NCBI GenBank assembly: GCA_041521345.1
Contig: JBGOHB010000018.1
Length of the DNA stretch: 64,000 nucleotides
Direction: 5' to 3' (one strand)
Origin: Virgibacillus_N oceani_A
Lineage (GTDB): Bacteria > Bacillota > Bacilli > Bacillales > Amphibacillaceae
Of the stretch, positions 26,268-34,893 are shown piece by piece. Positions within the stretch are counted from its first letter, which is position 1, and each line of letters begins with the position of its first letter. Made by a program: the position numbers and the translations under genes. Under the pieces are notes generated by a model. The model had not been told where the DNA came from and searched no databases. It worked only from the letters and a program-made list of their open reading frames with translations.

Positions 26268-27650
26268 CTATTGCTTAGCTTTAAGATTCTTTGGCAGCTG
26301 CACTTCCATTGTTGTCCCTTTATTCGGTTCACTTACAATATCTATTTTTCCTTCATGCAATTCCACCACATGCTTTACAATCGCAAGGCCAAGCCCTGTA
26401 CCACCCGTGTTTCTGCTTCGGGCTTGATCCACGCGATAAAATCGCTCGAAAATGCGCGGGATCGCTTCATGCTCTATTCCAATCCCAGTATCTTCTACTT
26501 CTATGTTGACATATTCCTCTGTTTCATTTACACGCAGGTCAATTCTCCCCTCTTCTGCCGTGTAATTTATTGCATTATCCAACAGATTGATCATCACCTG
26601 TTTTACTTGTTCTCTGTCGGCATAAAGTCTGATTGCATCCCCAATTTCCACATGAAAATCTATTCGTTTTTCATTTGCTTTTTGCTGTATAATCGGTTTC
26701 ACTTCATCTGTCACGCTATTAATATCTATGTCTGTTTTAACCAGTCGAAAATCTTCCCTTTCCAAACGGGATAGTCTTAATAAATCTTCAACTAAAAACT
26801 GGATACGGTCACTCTCTTTATAAATGATCTCGAGAAATTCATGATTCGGTTCACCAATGTTCTTCGGGTCATCCAGCATAGTTTCAGCGAACCCTTTGAT
26901 CGAAGTGATTGGTGTTTTCAGTTCATGAGATACATTCGCTACAAAATCTTTTCTCATCAGTTCTATTTTTTTCATTTCAGTAATATCATAGAGCATAATA
27001 ACTGCGCCTTTTAACATATTTCGTTCGTTAAAGATTGGCGCCCCTACTACTTCAATATACACTCGGTCCAATCCACGGTAATGGGAAAAAGAATCCTTTA
27101 CGTTTTTTTCGTACAGGAACGTATTTTGAATCGTTTCATGAATGATTTCACTATCCAGCACATCATAATACAAATAACCTTTGTATGCTTTCGGCGTATT
27201 TCCGAACATCATTATAAATTTGCGGTTGACGAAATGAATATACCCTTTCGCGTCCACAAGTACGAGACCACTCTCCGTGTTATCAATAATGGTAGATAAT
27301 TGTTCCGAGTACATCTGTTCCTGAATGGAAAGCTCTCCAAGGCTTCGGCCAAGGTCATTTATTCTATTGCTCAGGTTTCCCACGCTATCATCTTTCGGAT
27401 GATGAAATCTGGCTCGGTAATTCCCTTTTACAATTTCATCCACAGTATTTGTGGCCTTTTGAATCGGTATAATATATTTGTCATACAAATGGATTAATAC
27501 AATTAGAAATATAATAAAGATCGTTAACAGAACCGCAATAAGGATGAAATAATTATCCACTGCCCGACTCAACACAAGTCCGGCAACAGAAAGTAAAATA
27601 AAAATTAAAACAACATAAAAAAATACAGGTTTCTTAAATAATGTCTTCAT
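26268..27650 (-). CDS. phoR: Sensor histidine kinase PhoR, short form without extracellular domain
   Basis: The 460-aa kinase pairs with PhoP. Two membrane helices (about 9-29 and 33-55) are separated by only a few residues. They are followed by HAMP (about 57-110), PAS (about 115-230), the phospho-acceptor box FVANVSHELKTPITSIKGF (His near 246) and the HATPase domain with NLLDNAINYT, DTGIGI and GGTGLGLAIVKH. B. subtilis PhoR has an extracellular domain of about 120 residues here, which is missing. Synteny (mdh-phoPR-polA) supports the name over WalK. It overlaps phoP by 4 nt. Confidence 0.9.
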   Translation of the reverse strand: MKTLFKKPVFFYVVLIFILLSVAGLVLSRAVDNYFILIAVLLTIFIIFLIVLIHLYDKYIIPIQKATNTVDEIVKGNYRARFHHPKDDSVGNLSNRINDLGRSLGELSIQEQMYSEQLSTIIDNTESGLVLVDAKGYIHFVNRKFIMMFGNTPKAYKGYLYYDVLDSEIIHETIQNTFLYEKNVKDSFSHYRGLDRVYIEVVGAPIFNERNMLKGAVIMLYDITEMKKIELMRKDFVANVSHELKTPITSIKGFAETMLDDPKNIGEPNHEFLEIIYKESDRIQFLVEDLLRLSRLEREDFRLVKTDIDINSVTDEVKPIIQQKANEKRIDFHVEIGDAIRLYADREQVKQVMINLLDNAINYTAEEGRIDLRVNETEEYVNIEVEDTGIGIEHEAIPRIFERFYRVDQARSRNTGGTGLGLAIVKHVVELHEGKIDIVSEPNKGTTMEVQLPKNLKAKQ

Positions 27651-28342
27651 AATGTCGGCTCCTCTAACTTATAGCCTAAACCTCGCACCGTCTTAATATA
27701 AACGGGCTTTTTCGTATTTGGTTCAATTTTTTCTCTGACATGGGATACATGCACATCGACAATCCGTGTATCCCCCACAAAATCATAATCCCATACGCTA
27801 CTCAGCAATTGATCTCTTGATATCACTTTCCCCTTATGTTTTGCAAGATAATACAGCAGCTCAAATTCTTTTCTCGTAAAAGTGATGACTTCTTCGTGCA
27901 TTTCTGCTTCATAACGTTCTGGGAAGATAACCAATTCCCCAACTTTTATTGATGAGAAATTTCCTGGCACCTGTTTATTTGTTCTTCTGAGAATGGCTTT
28001 TACCCGGGCAACCACTTCTTTGGGGCTGAACGGCTTTGTCAAATAATCATCTGCACCAAGCTCAAGTCCAAGTATTTTATCTAATTCATCATCCTTGGCG
28101 GTTAACATTAAAATGGCTGTATCAATTTTATTATTCCTTAATTCTTTACATACCTCCAGCCCATCCAATTTTGGCAGCATCAAATCAAGAATAATTAAAT
28201 CATAGTTTTGTGCCATTGCTTTTTCAACCGCTTCCTCGCCATCATATGCTACTTCCGTTATATAATTTGCATTTTCCAGATTGTACTTTAATAATGTAAC
28301 AATAGATTTTTCATCATCTACAATCAAAATATGTTGAGACAT
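27647..28342 (-). CDS. phoP: Response regulator PhoP (OmpR family)
   Basis: The 231-aa regulator has a receiver domain with the DDE pocket, phospho-Asp in DLIILDLMLPKLDGL, the switch Thr in MLTAKDDELDK and Lys in DDYLTKPFSP. A winged-helix DNA-binding domain of the OmpR type follows. The true start is the ATG at 28342 (MSQHILIVDDE) with GGGGT about 8 nt upstream; the frame extends far upstream only because the repeat there is open. It controls phosphate-starvation genes and often itself. Confidence 0.95.
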   Translation of the reverse strand: MSQHILIVDDEKSIVTLLKYNLENANYITEVAYDGEEAVEKAMAQNYDLIILDLMLPKLDGLEVCKELRNNKIDTAILMLTAKDDELDKILGLELGADDYLTKPFSPKEVVARVKAILRRTNKQVPGNFSSIKVGELVIFPERYEAEMHEEVITFTRKEFELLYYLAKHKGKVISRDQLLSSVWDYDFVGDTRIVDVHVSHVREKIEPNTKKPVYIKTVRGLGYKLEEPTL

Positions 28343-28431
28343 CTGTTTACCCCATTCCATTCCATGCTCTAAAACACAGTATATACTACCTTCTATTCTA
28401 CAATGAATGAAACAATATGTGAACATAAGCG

Positions 28432-28453
28432 AGTGTAAAGAAAAATTTACACT
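28432..28453 (-). promoter_or_regulatory. Palindrome near the phoP promoter
   Basis: AGTGTAAA (28432-28439) and TTTACACT (28446-28453) are perfect 8-bp inverted arms about 90 bp before phoP. On the minus strand, TTTACA (28434-28439) could be the -35 of a promoter with TATTGT about 16 bp downstream. The TT(T)ACA and TTCACA words resemble Pho boxes, but the fit is loose. Confidence 0.35.
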
Positions 28454-28465
28454 ATAACAAATGAA

Positions 28466-28882
28466 GAGAATAAGACAAAAGTATTTTAACCAAAAGAAAA
28501 CCCGAACTTTATTAAAGTTTTGCGAATAAGCCCTCTGGAAATAATCTTCGCTTTCACGCCTCCGGGTAAAAGTGCGACATCCGATCAAACTCCTTTTGCC
28601 GTTTTCTCGGTGTCTTCTTTGCCGTGGGAGAGTGGTGAGCCTTCTTGCCCCGACGAGGGGTATGGCGACGTTGCACGCAAAGGACGGTTTTAGTCGGCCT
28701 TCATTATTAAAGCCTGTGGGCCTCACCCATCTCCTACTTCCCACAGGACAAGTAAAGCTTCTACAGCGTTACATCTTCGTGAGAAAATGGCATGCGATTT
28801 TGAAGAATCTACGTGTATTTCCTCCGCTAGATCAGTTCATTAATTGTATTTAAAATGGATTATTTTATTATGTCCCAGCCTC
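28466..28882. repeat. Intergenic repeat element C (GGGACAAAA family, largest copy)
   Basis: The left end GACAAAAGTATTTT is degraded; the right end reads ATTATGTCCCAGCCTC (28867-28882). Flanks match the small copy at 48143-48282 (CCCGAAC box, CTCCGCTAG-N-TCAGT and GGATTATTT). A module of about 96 bp at 28546-28641 is shared with element A on the opposite strand. A further hairpin-rich insert (28641-28750) includes GTGGGAG...CTTCCCAC pairing. It lies between a MaoC-like gene and phoP. Confidence 0.75.
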
Positions 28883-28909
28883 TTTTTCTTTCACAAACCA
28901 GTATAATTA

Positions 28910-29386
28910 TTAAAAAAAGTTTTCCAATGATGCGGCGTTTAATGAATTCGGCTTGTATGCCGGACAAACATGAAGTTTCCCGTGAACGATGCTGTCTCCT
29001 TCAATATCAAACCCGTGAACAGCAACTGCAATTTGATGATTCTTTTCATCAATATTAATAATTTCAATGGTGAATTTTACTTCGGATTGATGAAATACAG
29101 GTTTTGGGAACGTCATTTCATGTTGGGTAATATGACTTCCTGGTCCTGGCAAATGCATGGATATCATGGATGAAATAATGCCGAATAACATTACAGACGG
29201 CACAATAGGTTTTTCGTAAGGCGTCTGTGATGCATAATCATGCTGAATATATAATGGGTTTGCATCATTTGTCAATCCTAGATACAAAAGTAAATCCCTG
29301 TCTTCAATTATTATGGCTGAAGTATATTTGTCTCCTATGTTTAAATCCTGAATTTCCTTTCCAAGCTTTCTCTTTTTCCCAATCAT
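28910..29386 (-). CDS. MaoC-like (hot-dog) dehydratase-family protein
   Basis: The 158-aa single hot-dog protein contains the hydratase-2 segment GLTNDANPLYIQHDYA (about 37-52). In active R-specific enoyl-CoA hydratases, this reads D-x-N-P-[LIV]-H; here the His is Tyr, so the usual catalytic pair is incomplete. The rest (FGIISSMISMHLPGPGSHI) fits the family. It sits between mdh and phoP. Its promoter overlaps a cre-like site, suggesting carbon catabolite repression. Acyl-CoA binding is plausible, but hydratase activity is doubtful. Confidence 0.75.
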   Translation of the reverse strand: MIGKKRKLGKEIQDLNIGDKYTSAIIIEDRDLLLYLGLTNDANPLYIQHDYASQTPYEKPIVPSVMLFGIISSMISMHLPGPGSHITQHEMTFPKPVFHQSEVKFTIEIINIDEKNHQIAVAVHGFDIEGDSIVHGKLHVCPAYKPNSLNAASLENFF

Positions 29387-29403
29387 AATCTCACCTCCAC
29401 GTA

Positions 29404-29417
29404 TGTAAGCGTTTACT
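29404..29417 (-). promoter_or_regulatory. cre-like CcpA site upstream of the MaoC-like gene
   Basis: TGTAAGCGTTTACT matches the cre consensus TGWNANCGNTNWCA in all but the last base. A minus-strand TATAAT-like box (TTATAATAG) lies directly upstream, so the site overlaps the likely transcription start, as expected for CcpA repression. Confidence 0.5.
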
Positions 29418-29505
29418 ATTATAACAAATAATTTGGGTAGTCGCTATAGTTTAAACTTCTACATTAAAAAAGAGGCCATTTTTTACAAAACAGCCCCATT
29501 TATCA

Positions 29506-29539
29506 GCAGTCAGCACAGGAAGAACCTTGTGCTGACTGC
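29506..29539 (-). terminator. Hairpin after mdh
   Basis: GCAGTCAGCACAGG (29506-29519) pairs with CCTTGTGCTGACTGC (29525-29539) just downstream of the mdh stop. The stem is strong, though the T run on the minus strand is not immediate. Confidence 0.6.
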
Positions 29540-29545
29540 AGTTCA

Positions 29546-30484
29546 TTATTTTAATATATTCAAAACGTCTTTTACGGATTGAGCAGATTTATCGAGTTCG
29601 TCTTTTTCATGATCAGTTAGATCAAGCTCGATGATTTCTTCAATTCCTTCGCCGCCAAGAATAGTTGGGACGCCGAGATAAATATCCGAATAACCGTACT
29701 CCCCTTCTAAATAGGCGATAGAAGGAATAACCCTACGCTGATCTTTCAAAATTGATTCGGCCATTATCACGAGGGATGCGGCCGGTGCATAATAAGCACT
29801 GCCGTTACCAAGCAATCCGACAATTTCTCCGCCGCCTTTTCGGGTACGTTCGACAATGGCATCCAGTCTGTCCTTACTCATTAATTTTTCCAGCGGTATT
29901 CCGCCTGCATAGGAATAACGGATCAATGGTACCATATCATCTCCATGGCCGCCGAGAACAAAACCGGTAATATCTTTTACAGATAGATTCAGTTCTTGTG
30001 CAACAAAAGTACGAAAACGGGCAGTGTCCAATACGCCGGATTGTCCGATGACACGCTCTTTTGGCAAACCCGATTCTTTAAATACGGAATAAGTCATGGC
30101 ATCAACCGGATTGGTCAGTACAATAATGTACGTATCAGGTGAATACCTGACAATATCCTTTGTCACTGATTTCATGATGTTAGCATTGGTATTGACGAGG
30201 TCATCCCGGCTCATTCCGGGCTTTCTGGCAATACCGGCTGTAATAATCACCAAATCGGATCCTTTAGTGTCCTCGTAATTAGCCGTGCCGGTAATATTTG
30301 CATCAAAACCCTCTACGGGGCTTGCTTCCATCATGTCCAAAGCTTTTCCTTTTGTTGGATCTTCCCTATCCGGAATGTCTACAAGGACTATGTCTCCCAG
30401 CTCTTTTTGCGCAAGCATCAGTGCCGTTGTAGATCCGGTAAAACCTGAACCGATTACCGAAATTTTGTTTCGCTTTATCGCCAT
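29546..30484 (-). CDS. mdh: Malate dehydrogenase
   Basis: The 312-aa LDH-like malate dehydrogenase oxidises malate to oxaloacetate with NAD. It has the nucleotide-binding GSGFTGSTTALMLAQ at about 12-26, catalytic Asp and Arg in 'SGVLDTARFRTFV', and proton-relay His in GFVLGGHGDDMVP. It is the last gene of citZ-icd-mdh, 22 bp after icd, with GGAGGG before the start. Confidence 0.98.
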   Translation of the reverse strand: MAIKRNKISVIGSGFTGSTTALMLAQKELGDIVLVDIPDREDPTKGKALDMMEASPVEGFDANITGTANYEDTKGSDLVIITAGIARKPGMSRDDLVNTNANIMKSVTKDIVRYSPDTYIIVLTNPVDAMTYSVFKESGLPKERVIGQSGVLDTARFRTFVAQELNLSVKDITGFVLGGHGDDMVPLIRYSYAGGIPLEKLMSKDRLDAIVERTRKGGGEIVGLLGNGSAYYAPAASLVIMAESILKDQRRVIPSIAYLEGEYGYSDIYLGVPTILGGEGIEEIIELDLTDHEKDELDKSAQSVKDVLNILK

Positions 30485-30506
30485 TTGGCGACCCTCCTAA
30501 TACGTA

Positions 30507-31778
30507 TTAATCCATGTTTTTAATTAATTCTGATCCAAACTCGGAACATTTTACTTCTGTTGCACCATCCATTAGACGGGCAAAGTCATAAGTAACCACT
30601 TTTGATGCAATGGTTTTATCCATAGATTTCGTGATTAAGTCCGCAGCTTCTCTCCAGCCTAGATGCTCAAGCATCAGGACACCGGAAAGAATAACAGAAG
30701 ATGGGTTTACTTTGTCCATTCCTGCATATTTTGGTGCAGTTCCATGGGTTGCTTCAAAAATCGCATGTCCGGAATCATAGTTAATATTCGCCCCAGGTGC
30801 AATTCCGATTCCGCCAACCTGTGCTGCAAGGGCATCGGAAACATAATCTCCATTTAAGTTCATTGTTGCAACTACATCAAATTCTTTCGGACGGGTTAAA
30901 ATCTGCTGCAGGAAAATATCAGCAATGGCATCTTTCACAATGATTTTACCGGCTTTCTCTGCTTCATCCTGTGCTTTATTGGCAGCGTCTTTCCCATCTT
31001 TTTCAATGATGCGGTCATATTCTGCCCATGTGAAGACTTTATCTCCATACTCTTCTTCTGCTACTTCATAGCCCCATGCTTTAAATGAACCTTCCGTGAA
31101 CTTCATAATGTTACCTTTATGTACTAAAGTAACATTCATCCGTCCTTCATTGATTGCATAGTCAATTGCTGAACGAACAAGACGCTTTGTTCCTTCTTCT
31201 GATACCGGTTTAATACCAATTCCGGATGTTTCAGGGAAACGGATATTTTTTACATCCATTTCATCCTGTAAAAAATCGATTACCTTCTTTACTTCATCAG
31301 ACCCTTGTTGCCATTCGATACCAGCGTAAATGTCTTCTGTGTTTTCACGGAAAATAGCCATATCAACATCTTCCGGACGTTTTACCGGGGATGGTACACC
31401 GCTGTAATGACGTACCGGACGAAGGCATGCATAAAGATCCAGTTCTTGGCGCAATGCTACGTTTAATGAGCGGAATCCACCGCCAATTGGCGTAGTTAAA
31501 GGACCCTTGATTGCTATTTTATATTTATCTATGTTCTCTAATGTTTCATTTGGCAGCCATTCTCCTGTTTTATCATATGCTTTTTGACCGGCAAGTACTT
31601 CCATCCAGTCAATTTTTTTCTTTCCATCATATGCTTTTTCTACTGCTGCTTCAATTACTTTTTTGGAAGACGCCCAAATATCCGGCCCTGTTCCATCTCC
31701 TTCGATAAATGGAATAATCGGATTATCAGGTACGTTCATCTTTCCATTTTCTACAACAATTTTTTCTCCTTGTGCCAT
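30507..31778 (-). CDS. icd: Isocitrate dehydrogenase (NADP)
   Basis: The 423-aa enzyme converts isocitrate to 2-oxoglutarate. Conserved stretches include FIEGDGTGPDIW, the substrate Ser in GGGFRSLNVALRQ, RENTEDIYAGIEW and EATHGTAPKYAG. The ATG at 31778 follows TTGGAGGT by 8 nt; the frame opens at 31793 only because of an in-frame TTG. Length equals B. subtilis Icd. Middle gene of the TCA operon. Confidence 0.97.
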   Translation of the reverse strand: MAQGEKIVVENGKMNVPDNPIIPFIEGDGTGPDIWASSKKVIEAAVEKAYDGKKKIDWMEVLAGQKAYDKTGEWLPNETLENIDKYKIAIKGPLTTPIGGGFRSLNVALRQELDLYACLRPVRHYSGVPSPVKRPEDVDMAIFRENTEDIYAGIEWQQGSDEVKKVIDFLQDEMDVKNIRFPETSGIGIKPVSEEGTKRLVRSAIDYAINEGRMNVTLVHKGNIMKFTEGSFKAWGYEVAEEEYGDKVFTWAEYDRIIEKDGKDAANKAQDEAEKAGKIIVKDAIADIFLQQILTRPKEFDVVATMNLNGDYVSDALAAQVGGIGIAPGANINYDSGHAIFEATHGTAPKYAGMDKVNPSSVILSGVLMLEHLGWREAADLITKSMDKTIASKVVTYDFARLMDGATEVKCSEFGSELIKNMD

Positions 31779-31849
31779 TAAAATAACCTCCAAATTACTA
31801 ATATACTTTTTCTCTCTAAAAGAATAGCTGGTTATTCAGCTATTCTCTT

Positions 31850-32965
31850 TTACCGGTTTTCAATCTTAACATATTCCGGTGATTCAGGACCAATATATTC
31901 TGCACGTGGACGAATCAGACGGTTGTTTGCATATTGTTCCAGAATATGTGCCAGCCAGCCTGAAGCACGACTCATTGCAAATATTGGTGTGAATAGATCA
32001 TGATCTATCCCAAGACTATGATATACGGAAGCCGAATAGAAATCAACATTTGCCGGAAGCCCTTTATTTTCTTTAATATAGTTCTCAATTTTCACGGACA
32101 TATTATACCACTTTGAATTTCCTGTGAGTTCTGTAAGCTGTCTGGACATTTCTTTCAGGAATTTAGCACGCGGGTCACCATGCTGGTACACGCGGTGTCC
32201 CATCCCCATAATTTTTTCTTTATTTTCAAGTTTTTTCTCAATATATGGAATGGCATTTTCTTCCTCACCAATATCAGAAAGCATGGCCATTACCTGTTCG
32301 TTTGCTCCGCCGTGCAATGGCCCTTTTAATGCTCCGATTGCAGCTGTCATGCCGGAATAAATATCCGATAGCGTTGCCACACAAACCCTTGCAGTAAAGG
32401 TGGATGCGTTTAACTCGTGATCCGCATGAAGAACTAATGCCTTGTTAACAGCCTCCACTTCAATAGCTTCCGGATCTTTACCATTAAGCATGTAAAGAAA
32501 ATTCTCGGCATAGCTGTAATCTTTTTTTGGTTGAACCAAATCTTTCCCATGTCTGATTCTGGAAAAAGCGGTAACAATAGAAGCAATTTTCGCCTGAATC
32601 CGAATTGCTTTTTGTTTATTTGCTTCTTCAGTCATTTCATCTGCTTCATCATCATACAGACCAAGCAGTGAAATTGCCGTACGCAATGCAGCCATTGGAT
32701 GTACCTTTGATAAATCATAAGCCCTCAGATGTTCAACAACGCCTTCAGGAATTGTCATATTTTCTGCGAGTTCAGCTTGAAAAGCATCCAGTTCCGATTG
32801 CGTTGGCAGCCTTAAATTCCATAATAAAAAAACTACTTCTTCAAAACTCGAGTTTTCAGCGAGATCATCAATTTTATAGCCTACATATGTAAGCTGATCA
32901 TCAATAATAGAACTAATTGACGACTGAGTTGCGACAACTCCTTCAAGCCCTTTTGCTGATGTCAT
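31850..32965 (-). CDS. citZ: Citrate synthase
   Basis: The 371-aa short-type citrate synthase condenses acetyl-CoA and oxaloacetate. Active-site segments are LHADHELNASTF (His), GPLHGGANEQVM (His), IMGMGHRVYQHGDPRA, and a C-terminal Asp near 'ANVDFYSASVYH'. It leads citZ-icd-mdh and has AGGAGAGGG upstream of the ATG. The promoter region shows a sigma-A site and a weak cre-like box. Confidence 0.97.
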   Translation of the reverse strand: MTSAKGLEGVVATQSSISSIIDDQLTYVGYKIDDLAENSSFEEVVFLLWNLRLPTQSELDAFQAELAENMTIPEGVVEHLRAYDLSKVHPMAALRTAISLLGLYDDEADEMTEEANKQKAIRIQAKIASIVTAFSRIRHGKDLVQPKKDYSYAENFLYMLNGKDPEAIEVEAVNKALVLHADHELNASTFTARVCVATLSDIYSGMTAAIGALKGPLHGGANEQVMAMLSDIGEEENAIPYIEKKLENKEKIMGMGHRVYQHGDPRAKFLKEMSRQLTELTGNSKWYNMSVKIENYIKENKGLPANVDFYSASVYHSLGIDHDLFTPIFAMSRASGWLAHILEQYANNRLIRPRAEYIGPESPEYVKIENR

Positions 32966-33316
32966 AACAAACCCTCTCCTTTTCTATAATTTGTGTATGG
33001 ATGTGAGCCATTAACGACAATTGTTTAAAAACCAGCATTGTCATTCCCACTCCAATTATAAAGTAATATGTAAGTAATGTGAATTGAAAGCGATTATTTT
33101 TATTAAATTCATCAAATAAATCGACTGAAATTGATAAATCATGACATTTAGTTGCAATTTTTGGCAGTATACCTTTTCTTCTATACTTGTAAAAGGACTT
33201 CTATTTGTTGGTCAAGTTGCATAGATAACATAGTAATTAGATTAATATTTTTATAGCCTGATAGGCTTGGAATAATGAGGTTAAAATTTTAAAATCTGGC
33301 ATAGCGGAGGAATAAT
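32966..33316 (-). promoter_or_regulatory. Divergent control region citZ / ytvI
   Basis: A minus-strand sigma-A promoter for citZ is visible: TTCACA (33078-33083), 17 bp, TATAAT (33055-33060). A cre-like TGAAAGCGATTATT (33085-33098, two mismatches) lies just upstream of its -35. CcpC control, known for citZ in Bacillus, cannot be confirmed by eye. The remainder is AT-rich, with no further gene. Confidence 0.5.
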
Positions 33317-34423
33317 ATGTACAAGCAGTTATTCTATCAAACATTGCGCTTTTTTATTGTTATCGCTGTTATTATAGGCACTTATTTCCTGTTTACGAAC
33401 ACATGGATATTTATTTTTCCTATTACATTCGTAATATTTTTTTCCATGTTCCTCCATCCGTATGTTAGTTTTCTGCAGGACAAGCTGAAATTCCCTCGTC
33501 TGATTGCAACATTAACGGTGATCACTATTGTCTTTATATTGTGTATTGGAATGTTATTTTTTATTATTACTGAAATCGTGCAAGGCGCAGTTTTTCTGGC
33601 TGATTTTCTGCCAACTCATTTTCAGCAATTTATTGTGATAGTGGAAAATTTTATTCAAACAAAACTCTTGCCAATGTATGAGACAGTCATATCTTTTTTA
33701 CATACGCTGGATGCGTCCCAGCAGAAGACGCTCAATGAAACTGTACAACAAATATTAAGTCAAGTTGCAGCTTTGGGATCTCAGTTATTACAAAACCTGC
33801 TAATGATGATTCCTGAGCTTTTCACATGGCTTCCGGGTTCTGTAACCATCGTAATTTTTATTATCATTGCTACCATTTTAATGACAAATGACTGGCCTAG
33901 ACTGAAAAAAAGAGCCGAAGAGGTCATTTCACCTTCCATACAGTCATACTGCAGGGAAATTATATACCATTTAAAAAAAGCAGTAGCAGGGTTTATGAAA
34001 GCACAGTTTACGCTAATTTTCATTACAATGCTGATCATATTCACCGGACTATCGCTATTAAAGGTAGAGCATGCAATAACGATTGCCCTGTTAACAGCGG
34101 TTATTGATTTGCTGCCTTATATTGGTACAGGCATTATATTCATTCCCTGGGCAATCTATTTATTTATAACAGGAAATTATTCACTGACGATTGGTCTAAT
34201 ACTTTTATATATGTTTATCGTTATCGTAAGGCAGTTTCTGGAACCAAAAATACTTTCTTCAAGCATCGGCATGAATCCACTGGCTGTTGTCATCGCCATA
34301 TTTATCAGTGTTCAGCTGTGGGGGGTAATCGGTATTATAATTGCACCAATACTCGTTGTGATCGGCAATGTTCTATATCAAACCAGGATTTTCCATCAAG
34401 TTTGGTTTTTTATTAAAGGGTGA
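33317..34423 (+). CDS. ytvI: Sporulation integral membrane protein YtvI (AI-2E transporter family)
   Basis: A 368-aa polytopic protein with about seven hydrophobic segments and the AI-2E family layout: paired N-terminal helices, a soluble loop (about 100-165) and a C-terminal block ending with 'SSIGMNPLAVVIAIFISVQLWGVIGIIIAPI'. YtvI is needed for sporulation in B. subtilis and sits upstream of citZ there too. It is divergent from citZ and ends exactly where fxsA ends on the other strand. Confidence 0.9.
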   Translation: MYKQLFYQTLRFFIVIAVIIGTYFLFTNTWIFIFPITFVIFFSMFLHPYVSFLQDKLKFPRLIATLTVITIVFILCIGMLFFIITEIVQGAVFLADFLPTHFQQFIVIVENFIQTKLLPMYETVISFLHTLDASQQKTLNETVQQILSQVAALGSQLLQNLLMMIPELFTWLPGSVTIVIFIIIATILMTNDWPRLKKRAEEVISPSIQSYCREIIYHLKKAVAGFMKAQFTLIFITMLIIFTGLSLLKVEHAITIALLTAVIDLLPYIGTGIIFIPWAIYLFITGNYSLTIGLILLYMFIVIVRQFLEPKILSSSIGMNPLAVVIAIFISVQLWGVIGIIIAPILVVIGNVLYQTRIFHQVWFFIKG

Positions 34424-34813
34424 TTACCATCTTCTATGAATAATCGTATTCTTATCCATCAACCGTCTAATTAATTTTTCAATACTGAGTTTAAACATGC
34501 TTCTCGTTACAGGAATAACAAGAAGAAAACCAGTAATATCCGAAATGAAGCCAGGTGTAAATAAAAAAGCCGCACCAACTAATATACAAATTCCATCAAT
34601 AATATACATTGTTGGCGCCTCACCTCGCTGCATAGAAAGCTGTGCCTTTTTCCAGGTATCAATACCTTGCTGCTTTGCCAGATAAAGACCGATAATCCCG
34701 GTCATAATTATTATAAAAACTACCCACCATGGACCGATCATGCCACCGATCCAAACAAATAATCCAATTTCCAGTGCGGATAGAACCATGAGTACTAGCA
34801 GTATCCACCGCAT
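34424..34813 (-). CDS. fxsA: FxsA family membrane protein
   Basis: The 129-aa protein has four hydrophobic segments and the FxsA pattern 'GPWWVVFIIIMTGIIGLYLAKQQG' followed by FLFTPGFISDITGFLLVIP. In E. coli, FxsA suppresses F-plasmid exclusion of phage T7; its native role is unclear. The ATG at 34813 has a long G-rich ribosome site; the frame extends to 34843 without one. It directly abuts ytvI tail to tail and follows pyk. Confidence 0.9.
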   Translation of the reverse strand: MRWILLVLMVLSALEIGLFVWIGGMIGPWWVVFIIIMTGIIGLYLAKQQGIDTWKKAQLSMQRGEAPTMYIIDGICILVGAAFLFTPGFISDITGFLLVIPVTRSMFKLSIEKLIRRLMDKNTIIHRRW

Positions 34814-34844
34814 ATTCCCCCCCCCTTTCCCATTTGAGTGCAAG

Positions 34845-34888
34845 TAAAGAAAGCCATGCGTCCAACAATTACTTCATGGCTTTCTTTT
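34845..34888 (-). terminator. Terminator of pfkA-pyk
   Basis: AAAGAAAGCCATG and CATGGCTTTCTTT pair across a 16-nt loop, directly after the pyk stop, with T residues on the minus strand. Confidence 0.8.
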
Positions 34889-34893
34889 ACGTT

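Noticed and set aside
26016..26774. 252-aa plus-strand ORF over phoR and its terminator
   Set aside because: It crosses a clear terminator and the phoR catalytic domain, and its composition is shadow-like.
28343..28744. N-terminal extension of PhoP (134 residues)
   Set aside because: It translates repeat element C and the phoP promoter region; PhoP homologues begin at the receiver domain.
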